A stretch of DNA of 64,000 nucleotides from Gammaproteobacteria bacterium UBA5078 (lineage in GTDB: Bacteria; Pseudomonadota; Gammaproteobacteria; Pseudomonadales; Pseudohongiellaceae), in assembly GCA_002416505.1 (NCBI GenBank), contig DIAM01000013.1, positions 230,478 to 294,477 of the forward strand, written 5' to 3'. A program made the position numbers and the translations under genes. Shown in pieces: positions 43,896-52,039 of the stretch. Under the pieces are notes generated by a model. It was not told the origin of the DNA. It ran no database searches and saw nothing but the letters and a program-made list of their open reading frames with translations. Position 1 is the stretch's first letter. Each line of letters opens with the position of its first letter.

Positions 43896-46114
43896 GGCAG
43901 ATTCCTTTCTTCGCTAAATCCGTAGAGCAATTTGCTCCCAAACTCTGAGTTGATTAATGCCGCGACATCGGCGGGTAGGCGGCGGCGCCAGTTGGGGTAT
44001 TCACTGCTCGTGCCGGGAATATTCACTGGCGTCTCCAATAGGGCGAGATCCTCGAGCTGCACCGATACCAGCTGCGCGGCGCTGCGCGCGCAGCAGCGGA
44101 AAATCGCTGCACACAATTGCAGATCAAACGGTTTGCTCTCGCTGTCTCCTTGCCAAGGAGCGGGCAGTAGCCATTGTTCGCCGAGCCAATGCAGCACCTG
44201 ATATTTCTCCTCGCGACGAGAGTGCAATTGCTGCTGCAACTCCTCCTCGCTGTTGATCAGGTCGAGCTCATGGCGCAACCTCAAGTCCGTCCCATTCCAC
44301 CATGCAGCCAGTGGCGGCACATCGTGGTTGGCGACCATGGCGAGGGACTTTGGATGGTAATGCTCTGGCTTCTTAAAATGAAAACCGTCGTATTTCTCGA
44401 AATAAAACAATGAATTAGAGAAGATAGCCGAGGAATTAATATAAGTTCTAACCTCGGGTGGGACCACGCCCAGATCCTCTCCGATCACGACACAGCGATT
44501 GCGCAGACTCTCGAGCCGGAGAATGGCGAAAAGCTCGTCGACATTATAATGCACATAGGCCCCTACGCCACGACCGGGATAGCGCGGACACCACCACAGC
44601 CGCATCAAGGCCATCACATGGTCGATGCGTAGTGCGCCGCAGTGGGCCATATTACTATGCAATAATTCGATAAAATGACTATAGCCACTAGTGCGCAAGG
44701 CGTTGGGGTCTACCGGCGGAAGTCCCCAATTCTGCCCCTGCGGGGCGAGTGGGTCCGGCGGCGCACCGATGCTGGCACGCTCGCAATACAGATCCTTGTT
44801 CAGATTGACCTCAGCCCCACCACCGTCGCCGCCTACCGCCAGATCCCGAATCAGGCCAATGCGCATGCCCTTGTGCAGGGCTAGTTGTTGGCAAGCCTCT
44901 AGCTGGGACTCCGCCAACCATTGCAGATACATAGTGAAGCGCGGGTCGGACTCGGTCTGCAGGGCATCGCTACTGTGCAGGCGCTCGGCCTCATAGCGCG
45001 CAAACGCCATCAGGCTTTGCCCCTGCGCCTCGACAAAATCATTGAAGATGCGCGCGCGGGCGGTATTTTTCTCTAGATGCTTGGCGAGAAAATGGCGAAA
45101 CATCTGCACGAATATCTCGTGCTTACACTTGGCTACCGCCACATAGTCGACGCTATCGCCGCAGCGTAGCTGCGCAAGGCGCTCGTGCCATTGTGGATCG
45201 GCAACCATCTCACGCAGGCTTGGCGTGGCTAAGAACTCGGTCTCGCGCTCCACATCGATATACAGGGGGTTGAGGCGCCGCCGATCATTCGGGCTATAGG
45301 GACTGCAATTGTGCGGGGCATTGGCGTCCAGGGCGTGCAGGGGGTTCAAGACCAGGAAACTCGCCTTCTTGCCACTCGCACAGTCGATCAATGCGGATAA
45401 ATCGGTAAAGTCGCCGATGCCCCAGTTGCGCTCTGAACGCAGGCTATAGACCTGCACGGAGAAGCCCCACAGGCGCTGTCCTGACAGGGCCCAATCCGGT
45501 TCGAAGCTGCGCGCCGGCGCAACGATAAGTTGCGCCTCGAGTCCCTCAAGCCGGAGGGTCTTGGCGACCTCCTCATCGAGGCAGCGCAACAACAGGCCAT
45601 GGTAACCGATGGGCAATACCCCATTTAGAAAGGGAGCCAAGGCCAATTCACGGGCACTGTGCGCGATGCCATCTAACTCCCCCTCCCCGGAGCTGGGCAG
45701 GTGCTGCGGCGAAAATTCCTGCGCAAAGCTACTGCCATCTTCGCATTGCACCTGCCACTGCCAGAGGCAATCGAGGGCGGAACTGGGCAGGCGCAGACAC
45801 ACCGTCTCGCGCCCGCCAGGGCTGAGAATATTGGCCGGATAGAGTGCGGCGCGCCATTGATTCTCGCGCGCCAGTGCGAGCGTGGCATGCAGTTTGGCAG
45901 GATCGACCCGATCGCCCGTGATCAGGTCCAAACCCTTGAATAAAAGGATATCGAAGCGGTCACTGAAGGGTATCTGCGCGATGTGGCCCGAATACTCTAT
46001 GTACTCGCTGGCTACATGGTTGAGTCTCAATAATTCCTCGACCTGCTCGCGCTCCTCATCGTCGAGTGCTGCGCAGGCCTGCAGGAACAGAGGGTATGCG
46101 GGAAGGCTAGTCAT
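43892..46114 (-). CDS. malQ: 4-alpha-glucanotransferase (amylomaltase)
   Basis: GH77 disproportionating enzyme of 740 residues that moves maltodextrin segments and frees glucose. It has VYSLRSERNWGIGDFTDLSALIDCA, SPYSPNDRRRLNPLYIDVE, GALRIDHVMALMRLWWCP with the nucleophile Asp, VIGEDLGVVPPEVR with the acid Glu, and ANHDVPPLAAWW. Works on the short oligomers left by GlgX and GlgP. ATG 46114 overlaps the end of glk by eight bases and fits best; the frame reaches 46144. Its stop overlaps the glgB start as ATGA. Confidence 0.94.
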   Translation of the reverse strand: MTSLPAYPLFLQACAALDDEEREQVEELLRLNHVASEYIEYSGHIAQIPFSDRFDILLFKGLDLITGDRVDPAKLHATLALARENQWRAALYPANILSPGGRETVCLRLPSSALDCLWQWQVQCEDGSSFAQEFSPQHLPSSGEGELDGIAHSARELALAPFLNGVLPIGYHGLLLRCLDEEVAKTLRLEGLEAQLIVAPARSFEPDWALSGQRLWGFSVQVYSLRSERNWGIGDFTDLSALIDCASGKKASFLVLNPLHALDANAPHNCSPYSPNDRRRLNPLYIDVERETEFLATPSLREMVADPQWHERLAQLRCGDSVDYVAVAKCKHEIFVQMFRHFLAKHLEKNTARARIFNDFVEAQGQSLMAFARYEAERLHSSDALQTESDPRFTMYLQWLAESQLEACQQLALHKGMRIGLIRDLAVGGDGGGAEVNLNKDLYCERASIGAPPDPLAPQGQNWGLPPVDPNALRTSGYSHFIELLHSNMAHCGALRIDHVMALMRLWWCPRYPGRGVGAYVHYNVDELFAILRLESLRNRCVVIGEDLGVVPPEVRTYINSSAIFSNSLFYFEKYDGFHFKKPEHYHPKSLAMVANHDVPPLAAWWNGTDLRLRHELDLINSEEELQQQLHSRREEKYQVLHWLGEQWLLPAPWQGDSESKPFDLQLCAAIFRCCARSAAQLVSVQLEDLALLETPVNIPGTSSEYPNWRRRLPADVAALINSEFGSKLLYGFSEERNLP

Positions 46115-47102
46115 GGACAGACCTGCAATAGGCGGCGCAGCCAAGGAGTCCCGGATAGTCGGCGCTGATACGCCCTATCGGCACACTGCTGCACCAGGAG
46201 GAGAAAGGCCCTTTGTCTACAAATCGCGTCATAAAGAGCCTTTGGTCGAAAAATCGGTCCATTTTTGTCAGCATCGCTCCGGACAGGAACAAGCCCGATA
46301 GACTGCCAGTCATCAAGGCGATGTCCCCACATACCGAGCCCATGATGCCCGTGAAATCGGCGATGCTCTGCAGACACAGCTCATCGCCCTGCTGCGCACC
46401 GGCCACAATGTCCGCGGCTTGCAGCTCGCCATCCACGCCCAGTAACTGCGCGTTGGCCCAGTACAGATTTGCAAGGCCCGGGCCAGAAAGCAGGTGTTCG
46501 ATCGATACGCGCGAGAAACGCCGCCATAGCTGTGCTAGGAGCGCCGCCTCGTGTGCATCGACGGGGGCGAAGGAGAGGTGGCCAGGCTCGGATTCCAGAA
46601 TACCCCCGCTAGGCAACATAGTGGCGCCGCCGAAGCCAGTGCCGGGCCCGACGATGCTGCGCGCATGCCGTGCGGGTTCCGCCAGCGCATGACTGGGCAC
46701 GGCTCGCTGCCACCACTGCACCCGCGCCTGCCCTAGGTCGCTAAGGCAATAGGCTTGCGCACTGAAGTCGTTGAGAATCGAGATGGGTAACTTCAATAGC
46801 TCGCTCAGTGCGCTGCGACTAAACTGCCATGGAGAATTGGTCAACTTGATCAGATCGTCGTGCACCGCGGCGGCCACGGCGAGGCAGATTCGCTGCGGTT
46901 TTGGGGCAGCGCTATAGGCAAGCCGCTCTATATAGGCATTCAGAGCGTCCTCGAAACGCTCGTAATCGGCGCACGCATAGCTGAACACGCACCGTAAAGT
47001 GGCATCGCTCGCCGTCACATAGGCGAAGCGGGCGTTCGTCCCGCCGATATCGGCCAACACGAAGCAGCCCGGAGCTAACAAGTCTTGCGCACTCACACTC
47101 AC
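46107..47102 (-). CDS. glk: Glucokinase
   Basis: A 331-residue glucokinase of the bacterial Glk family (not ROK). It has the phosphate motif FVLADIGGTNARFAYV, the glucose-binding TNSPWQFS and ILNDFSAQAYCL with the catalytic Asp, and VGPGTGFGGATMLP. It would phosphorylate the free glucose from MalQ so that it can enter the Entner-Doudoroff branch. The start is GTG 47102. It follows eda by 31 bases. Confidence 0.94.
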   Translation of the reverse strand: MSVSAQDLLAPGCFVLADIGGTNARFAYVTASDATLRCVFSYACADYERFEDALNAYIERLAYSAAPKPQRICLAVAAAVHDDLIKLTNSPWQFSRSALSELLKLPISILNDFSAQAYCLSDLGQARVQWWQRAVPSHALAEPARHARSIVGPGTGFGGATMLPSGGILESEPGHLSFAPVDAHEAALLAQLWRRFSRVSIEHLLSGPGLANLYWANAQLLGVDGELQAADIVAGAQQGDELCLQSIADFTGIMGSVCGDIALMTGSLSGLFLSGAMLTKMDRFFDQRLFMTRFVDKGPFSSWCSSVPIGRISADYPGLLGCAAYCRSVHD

Positions 47103-47133
47103 CTCGATCCAATCTCCATCACTCGACTCATAA

Positions 47134-47760
47134 TTACTGACCCAGTGTCATGCATTCCCGAGCAAGAGTCTCGATCTTGCCCCACTGCTGCGTCTCGATT
47201 AGCTTCGTATCCACCATCCATGAGCCTCCTATACACAATACATTGGGCAGCGCTAAATAGTCGCGATAATTGTGCGGCCCTATGCCCCCGGTCGGGCAGA
47301 ACTCCACCCCGGCGAACGGCGCGGCGAGTGCCTTCAACAGAGGAATGCCCCCTACCGCCTCGGCGGGGTACAACTTGAAGCATTGATGCCCGCTCTCACT
47401 GCCCTGAATGATCTCCGAAGGCGTGCTCACACCGGGCAGGAATGGCAATCCGAGCGCTCTCGCCACGGCCGACAAGCTCTGGCTCCAACCGGGGCTCACC
47501 GCGAAATCGACACCGGCGGCCGCGACCGCCTCCATGTCCTGTGCGGTTCTTATTGTGCCGGCGGCAACGCAGAATTCGGGGCGCGCCGCCTTGACGGCGC
47601 GAATGGCGGACAGCGCCGCCGCTGTGCGCAGCGTGATCTCTACCGCGAGGATACCGCCCGCGGCTAAGGCGTCGCAGACCGCTAAGGCCTGAGCGTCGGA
47701 CTGCACGGTCAGCACGGGCATAACGCGCACCGTCAATAACTGCTCTCTAATCGGGATCAT
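47134..47760 (-). CDS. eda: KDPG aldolase (2-keto-3-deoxy-6-phosphogluconate aldolase)
   Basis: Splits KDPG into pyruvate and glyceraldehyde-3-phosphate. A 208-residue class I aldolase with the catalytic Glu in ILAVEITLRT, VAAGTIRTAQDMEAVAAAGVDFAVSPG, the Schiff-base Lys in CFKLYPAEAVGG, and FCPTGGIGPHNYRDYLALPNV. Follows edd by 47 bases. Confidence 0.97.
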   Translation of the reverse strand: MIPIREQLLTVRVMPVLTVQSDAQALAVCDALAAGGILAVEITLRTAAALSAIRAVKAARPEFCVAAGTIRTAQDMEAVAAAGVDFAVSPGWSQSLSAVARALGLPFLPGVSTPSEIIQGSESGHQCFKLYPAEAVGGIPLLKALAAPFAGVEFCPTGGIGPHNYRDYLALPNVLCIGGSWMVDTKLIETQQWGKIETLARECMTLGQ

Positions 47761-47807
47761 CGTCTGCTCTCCATTGGGTTCTCAAATAGTCATGATACTG
47801 ACGCACC

Positions 47808-49628
47808 TTAAAACACCGAGGCACCCGATTTCGCGGTGCTGCTGCATTGCCGAAAGCTGTCGAACAGCCCCCTGCCTAGGGTGCTGCTAAGTTCGATATC
47901 CGCCGCGCTCCAGTTCGCCTGTGCGATCTCACGCGCGGCGAGCTCTGCGGCGCTCAACTGCACCTGTAGAGTCCCAGCGTCGGCGTCCAAGGCGATGATA
48001 TCGCCATCCCTTAGACGCGCGAGAGGGCCGCCATCTAGGGCCTCGGGGCTCATATGAATCGCCGCCGGCACCTTGCCCGAGGCGCCGGACATGCGCCCGT
48101 CGGTGACCAGTGCCACCTGGAAGCCTTTGTCCTGCAAGACGCCCAGATGGGGAGTCAATTGATGCAGCTCCGGCATGCCATTGGCCTTCGGCCCCTGGAA
48201 ACGCACCACCGCGACGAAGTCGCGCTCATATTGACCACTCTTGAGAGCCGCCACCATATCGTCTTGATCGTCGAACACCACGCATGGCGCCGTGACCCTG
48301 CGGTGCTCTTTCTGCACAGAGGAGGTCTTGATAATGCCCACTCCGAGATTGCCTTGCAGCAGGCGAATGCCACTCTCCCGATCGAAGGGTTCGGTAATCG
48401 GTCGCAGCACGTCGGGCAGAGTCGATGCGGACTTCGCAGCCACCCACTCCAACTTGCCCTGCGCGTTCAGGTGCGGCGCCTTCAAAAAGGGGTCTAGCCC
48501 GTGTCCCATGAGGGAATCCACATCCTCGTTGAGCAGACCACCGGCACGAAGTTCACGCACGAGGAAGGCCATTCCTCCAGCGCGCTGAAACGCATTGATG
48601 TCCGCATCGCCGTTGGGGTACACATGCACCAATAATGGCACCACGCGAGCCAGCCGATCGAAATCTTCCCATGTCAGGATAATGCCCGCGGCCGCGGCCA
48701 TCGCGACCAGATGCAGCGTGTGATTGGTTGAGCCACCCGTGGCGAGCAGGCCTACCAATGCGTTCACGATGCTCTCCTCCTTGACCATCGCCGAAAGAGG
48801 TAGGTGGGCGCCCTTCACGTCCGCGGCCGCGATCACCCGCAGCACCGTCTCGCGCGTGAGGGCATCGCGCAGTGGATCCTCTGGATTGATGAAGGAAGCC
48901 CCGGGCAGCTGCACGCCCAACATCTCCATCAAGACCTGATTGCTATTGGCGGTACCGTAGAAGGTACAGGTGCCAGGGCTATGATAGGAGGCAGACTCGG
49001 CCGCCAGAAGCTCCTCTTGCGTCGCGAGGCCCTGCGCATAACGCTGACGCACCGCCGCCTTCTCCTTGTTGGGGATGCCCGATGGCATGGGCCCGGCGGG
49101 GATAAAACCGGCGGGCAGGTGGCCGAACTGTAAGGCGCCAATCATCATGCCCGGCACGATCTTGTCGCATACACCGAGGCAGAGCACCGCATCGAATAAG
49201 TTGTGGCTAAGACTAATCGCCGTAGACATCGCGATGACATCGCGGCTAAACAGGCTCAACTCCATGCCCGCCTGCCCCTGAGTCACCCCATCACACATCG
49301 CGGGCACGCCACCAGCGACTTGCGCACTCGACCCTAAGCCTCGTGCCACTTCCTTGATCAGCGACGGATAGGTCTCTAGTGGCTGATGCGCGGAGAGCAT
49401 ATCGTTGAAGGCGGTGACGATGCCTATGTTGGCGCTCTGCATGAGCCTAATCGTCTGCTTGTCGGTCTCGCCGCAGGCGGCGAAGCCATGGGCGAGATTG
49501 CCGCAGGAGAGTTTGCGACGCGGGGGTAACTCGTCGCGAGTGCGTTGCATGCGTTTTAGATAGAGCTGACGCGCCTGACTGCTGCGCACACGAATAGCCT
49601 CTGTTACCGCTTCGATTACTGCGTGCAT
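47808..49628 (-). CDS. edd: 6-phosphogluconate dehydratase
   Basis: Iron-sulfur dehydratase of the IlvD/Edd family that turns 6-phosphogluconate into KDPG, 606 residues (usual 603-608). The cluster-ligand cysteines are in GGVPAMCDGVTQGQAGMEL and LCLGVCDKIVPGM, and a third in GTCTFYGTANSNQ. PNGDADINAFQRAGGMAF and VTDGRMSGASGKVPAAIH are also typical. ATG 49628 is chosen because AAGGAG stands six bases upstream; ATG 49634 would touch that site. Confidence 0.97.
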   Translation of the reverse strand: MHAVIEAVTEAIRVRSSQARQLYLKRMQRTRDELPPRRKLSCGNLAHGFAACGETDKQTIRLMQSANIGIVTAFNDMLSAHQPLETYPSLIKEVARGLGSSAQVAGGVPAMCDGVTQGQAGMELSLFSRDVIAMSTAISLSHNLFDAVLCLGVCDKIVPGMMIGALQFGHLPAGFIPAGPMPSGIPNKEKAAVRQRYAQGLATQEELLAAESASYHSPGTCTFYGTANSNQVLMEMLGVQLPGASFINPEDPLRDALTRETVLRVIAAADVKGAHLPLSAMVKEESIVNALVGLLATGGSTNHTLHLVAMAAAAGIILTWEDFDRLARVVPLLVHVYPNGDADINAFQRAGGMAFLVRELRAGGLLNEDVDSLMGHGLDPFLKAPHLNAQGKLEWVAAKSASTLPDVLRPITEPFDRESGIRLLQGNLGVGIIKTSSVQKEHRRVTAPCVVFDDQDDMVAALKSGQYERDFVAVVRFQGPKANGMPELHQLTPHLGVLQDKGFQVALVTDGRMSGASGKVPAAIHMSPEALDGGPLARLRDGDIIALDADAGTLQVQLSAAELAAREIAQANWSAADIELSSTLGRGLFDSFRQCSSTAKSGASVF

Positions 49629-49634
49629 ACTCAT

Positions 49635-49640
49635 CTCCTT
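49635..49640 (-). promoter_or_regulatory. Ribosome binding site of edd overlapping the pgl stop
   Basis: On the minus strand TAAGGAG fuses the pgl stop codon TAA with the edd Shine-Dalgarno AAGGAG. The next ATG (49634) is directly adjacent and too close, while ATG 49628 has the ideal six-base spacer, so it decides the start and suggests coupled translation. Confidence 0.6.
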
Positions 49641-50340
49641 AGTCTTGTTCCGCGTAGAAAATTTCCATAACAACCTTAGCCTGGTTCAACACCGCCCGGA
49701 CTGGTAGCTCCGTCACCGGACCTGGCTCGATCGCCGCCTCCAGCACCCGTTTCTTCTTCGCGCCGATGATGTGCAGAAACAATTGTCTCGCGCCGAGCAA
49801 AGCCGACAGGCTCAGAGTCATGCGCGGGTATGGCGCGTTAGGGGGCGTAATGCCACAGCAGATACTCTGCTCCGACTGCAACGCCTCACTCAGGCCATCG
49901 GCCTTGGGGAAGAAGGAGGCGGTGTGACCATCCTCCCCCATACCCAACACAACCACGTCCAGTGGGAATACCTCGCGCAGCAGTTTCGCCTCGACCTCGG
50001 CGACAGCTAGGAATGGGTTCTCATCCTCCGTCTTTAAGCCTACGAAACGCGCCTTGGCGGCGTGATCGCGCAGCAAATGGCGATGCACCAGAAGCGCATT
50101 CGAGTCCTGGTGAGTCTGCGGGACCCAACGCTCGTCCACCAGTGTGATCACTACCTTCGACCACGGTATATCTATACTAGCCAATGCTCGGAACAGGCTC
50201 ACCGGCGTGCTCCCTCCGGACACGGCGAGGCTCGCCCTACCGCGCTCGTCTATGGCATTGAGCAAGTCCTGCGTTATGCGCTGCGCTAGCGATTGCACCA
50301 GCTCATCGTTAGCAGTGTATTGGTGCAGCATCCATGTCAT
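49639..50340 (-). CDS. pgl: 6-phosphogluconolactonase
   Basis: DevB/SOL-type lactonase of 233 residues that hydrolyses 6-phosphogluconolactone. It has LAVSGGSTPVSLFRALASIDIPWSKVVITLVDERWVP and VVLGMGEDGHTASFFP, the family signatures. AGGAG lies six bases before the ATG. It is the first gene of the pgl-edd-eda-glk-malQ-glg cluster. The glucose-6-phosphate dehydrogenase gene zwf, often just upstream of pgl, is absent here; instead a marR gene stands divergent 164 bases away. Confidence 0.95.
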   Translation of the reverse strand: MTWMLHQYTANDELVQSLAQRITQDLLNAIDERGRASLAVSGGSTPVSLFRALASIDIPWSKVVITLVDERWVPQTHQDSNALLVHRHLLRDHAAKARFVGLKTEDENPFLAVAEVEAKLLREVFPLDVVVLGMGEDGHTASFFPKADGLSEALQSEQSICCGITPPNAPYPRMTLSLSALLGARQLFLHIIGAKKKRVLEAAIEPGPVTELPVRAVLNQAKVVMEIFYAEQD

Positions 50341-50465
50341 GACCTACTCCTACAAAATTCAGTCGTCATTAGGATATCCAGTTAATAAGGATAATGGGAT
50401 AAGTGTAAGCAACTCCCTTGCCAGCTTATGTGACTACACCCGTTTAAGCTAATACTGAATGGCTA

Positions 50466-50494
50466 TTGAACAATATAGTAAGCTAGCTTATTAT
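50466..50494 (+). promoter_or_regulatory. Predicted promoter of the marR-emrAB operon
   Basis: TTGAAC (50466-50471) as the -35 box and TATTAT (50489-50494) as the -10 box are separated by exactly 17 bases. Transcription would start near 50501, only about four bases before the marR ATG at 50505, so the mRNA may be nearly leaderless; no Shine-Dalgarno is seen. Confidence 0.5.
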
Positions 50495-50496
50495 AT
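50473..50496. promoter_or_regulatory. Palindromic operator, probable MarR binding site
   Basis: The perfect 12-base palindrome TAAGCTAGCTTA at 50479-50490 continues outwards with ATATA on the left and TATAT on the right; only the pair 50478/50491 does not match. This 24-base site covers the spacer and the -10 box of the marR promoter. MarR proteins bind such palindromes as dimers and repress their own operon. Confidence 0.55.
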
Positions 50497-50504
50497 GCTT
50501 CATT

Positions 50505-50975
50505 ATGAATAAAAACTTCGATAAGAGTTTCGGTTTCGCCATCCACGATGTCGCCCGCCTATTGCGGCTCAGTTTCGATCGCCAAGCGGCGAACACGGGG
50601 CTGACAAGGGCGCAGTGGTCTGTCTTGGCGCATCTGCACCGCGGTAACGGGGTGCAGCAGAAAACTCTAGCTAAGGTAATGGACATTACGCCCATTACCC
50701 TCGCGCGCCACCTTGACCGTTTAGAGGTCGATGCCTGGATCGAGCGCCGCGATGACCCGGAAGATCGCCGGGCCAAACGCGTGTTCTTGAACCCTAAGGC
50801 GAGCCCCATGATAGAGATGCTGAGCACCCTTGGTCAGAGCGTTCGCGCTCAGGCCATGACCGGCATCAGCTCTGCGGACGAGGAATTATTTATGCGGGTT
50901 CTCCTGCAGATACGCGCGAATCTTTGTGCCGCCAATAATGGCCACGACACCACGCAAAACCGCGCAAGCAATTGA
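50505..50975 (+). CDS. MarR-family transcriptional regulator
   Basis: A 156-residue winged-helix regulator. The MarR core is visible as GLTRAQWSVLAHLHRGNGVQQKTLAKVMDITPITLARHLDRLEVDAWIERRDDPEDRRAKRVFL, with recognition helix and the DPEDRRAKRV wing. It heads an operon with emrA- and emrB-like efflux genes, so it likely represses them until a toxic ligand binds. The ligand is unknown. A palindrome lies over its promoter. Confidence 0.9.
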   Translation: MNKNFDKSFGFAIHDVARLLRLSFDRQAANTGLTRAQWSVLAHLHRGNGVQQKTLAKVMDITPITLARHLDRLEVDAWIERRDDPEDRRAKRVFLNPKASPMIEMLSTLGQSVRAQAMTGISSADEELFMRVLLQIRANLCAANNGHDTTQNRASN

Positions 50976-50989
50976 ATGAGGAACCAGCA

Positions 50990-52024
50990 ATGAAAGCCAA
51001 TGTTGTCATCCGCAACCTGATGTTCTTGATCCTAGGACCGGCAGTCATCGCCGGGATCTCCCTATGGGTCTATTTACAGGGCGGCCGCTTCGTCAGTACC
51101 GACAACGCCTATGTAAAGACAGAGATCGTGTCCGTTAGCAGTGAGATTACCGGCCGTGTCGTCGAGGTCATCCCTCATGATAATGAGCGCGTGAGCAAGG
51201 GACAGCTATTGTTCCGCCTGGACGACCAACCCTACCGCATCGCACTGGCCAAGGCCGAGGCGAATCTGGCCAACGTGCGCGGCACCATCGAGAGCGAGAA
51301 GGCAGATTTTCTCAGCGACAAACTCGCCATCGACAATGCCAATACCGATCTAGAGTTTCGCCATAAAGAGATGGAACGCATTCGCAAACTGGTGGAGACA
51401 CGCTCCATTCCCGCCGCGCAATTCGATCAGGCCGAGTACGCATGGCGCAGTGCCAGCAACGCACTGGATAACCGCACGCAGTCTTTGCAGGCCGCCAGAG
51501 CACGCCTGATCGACCCAACGCTGCCTACCGAGCAACACCCGCGCTATCTGCAGGCCTTAGCGGAGCTGGAGAAGAGCAAGCTCGACATCACTCACCTAGA
51601 GATTCGGGCCCCAGCCGATGGCATCGCTGTCAATGTGGCGGTGCACGAGGGCGAATATGTTATCGCCGGCTCCTCACTGGTTAGCCTCGTCGACGACAAC
51701 AATATGTGGTTGGAAGCAAACTTCAAAGAGACAGACCTGACCTGGGTGCGCCCCGGCCAAGTGGTCAACGTTAGCATCGACGCATTCCCAGGCGAAACTT
51801 GGGAGGCGCGAGTGTCCGGCATCATGCCCGCCACAGGCTCTGAGTTCTCTTTGCTGCCCGCGCAAAACAGTTCAGGTAATTGGATCAAGGTGGTGCAACG
51901 CATTCGCGTCAATATCACCTTGGACAACTACAACCGCGAGTTGCCTATCTCCGCTGGCATGAGCGCCGTCGTCGACATCGACACGGGCCGCAGCCGCACG
52001 CTTCCTTGGATAGCGGCAAACTAA
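50990..52024 (+). CDS. emrA: HlyD/EmrA-family membrane fusion protein
   Basis: A 344-residue periplasmic adaptor. One N-terminal transmembrane helix (VIRNLMFLILGPAVIAGISLWVYL) is followed by the lipoyl/barrel-sandwich half (STDNAYVKTEIVSVSSEITGRVVEV), a coiled-coil hairpin near residues 85-195, and the second lipoyl half (LDITHLEIRAPADGIAVNVAVHEGEYV). It should join the EmrB-like pump to an outer-membrane TolC-type channel. ATG 50990 has GAGGA seven bases upstream; a TTG at 50972 overlaps the marR stop and is less likely. Confidence 0.9.
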   Translation: MKANVVIRNLMFLILGPAVIAGISLWVYLQGGRFVSTDNAYVKTEIVSVSSEITGRVVEVIPHDNERVSKGQLLFRLDDQPYRIALAKAEANLANVRGTIESEKADFLSDKLAIDNANTDLEFRHKEMERIRKLVETRSIPAAQFDQAEYAWRSASNALDNRTQSLQAARARLIDPTLPTEQHPRYLQALAELEKSKLDITHLEIRAPADGIAVNVAVHEGEYVIAGSSLVSLVDDNNMWLEANFKETDLTWVRPGQVVNVSIDAFPGETWEARVSGIMPATGSEFSLLPAQNSSGNWIKVVQRIRVNITLDNYNRELPISAGMSAVVDIDTGRSRTLPWIAAN

Positions 52025-52039
52025 GCGCGGGAGTACCGA

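Noticed and set aside
47842..49628. Dihydroxy-acid dehydratase (ilvD) as the identity of edd
   Set aside because: Same superfamily, but the length, the DADINAFQRAGG block and the place between pgl and eda all point to Edd.
50341..50504. HexR operator before pgl
   Set aside because: I looked for the TGTAnT-n-TTACA type palindrome that often controls Entner-Doudoroff genes; the only palindrome here is TAAGCTAGCTTA, nearer to marR.
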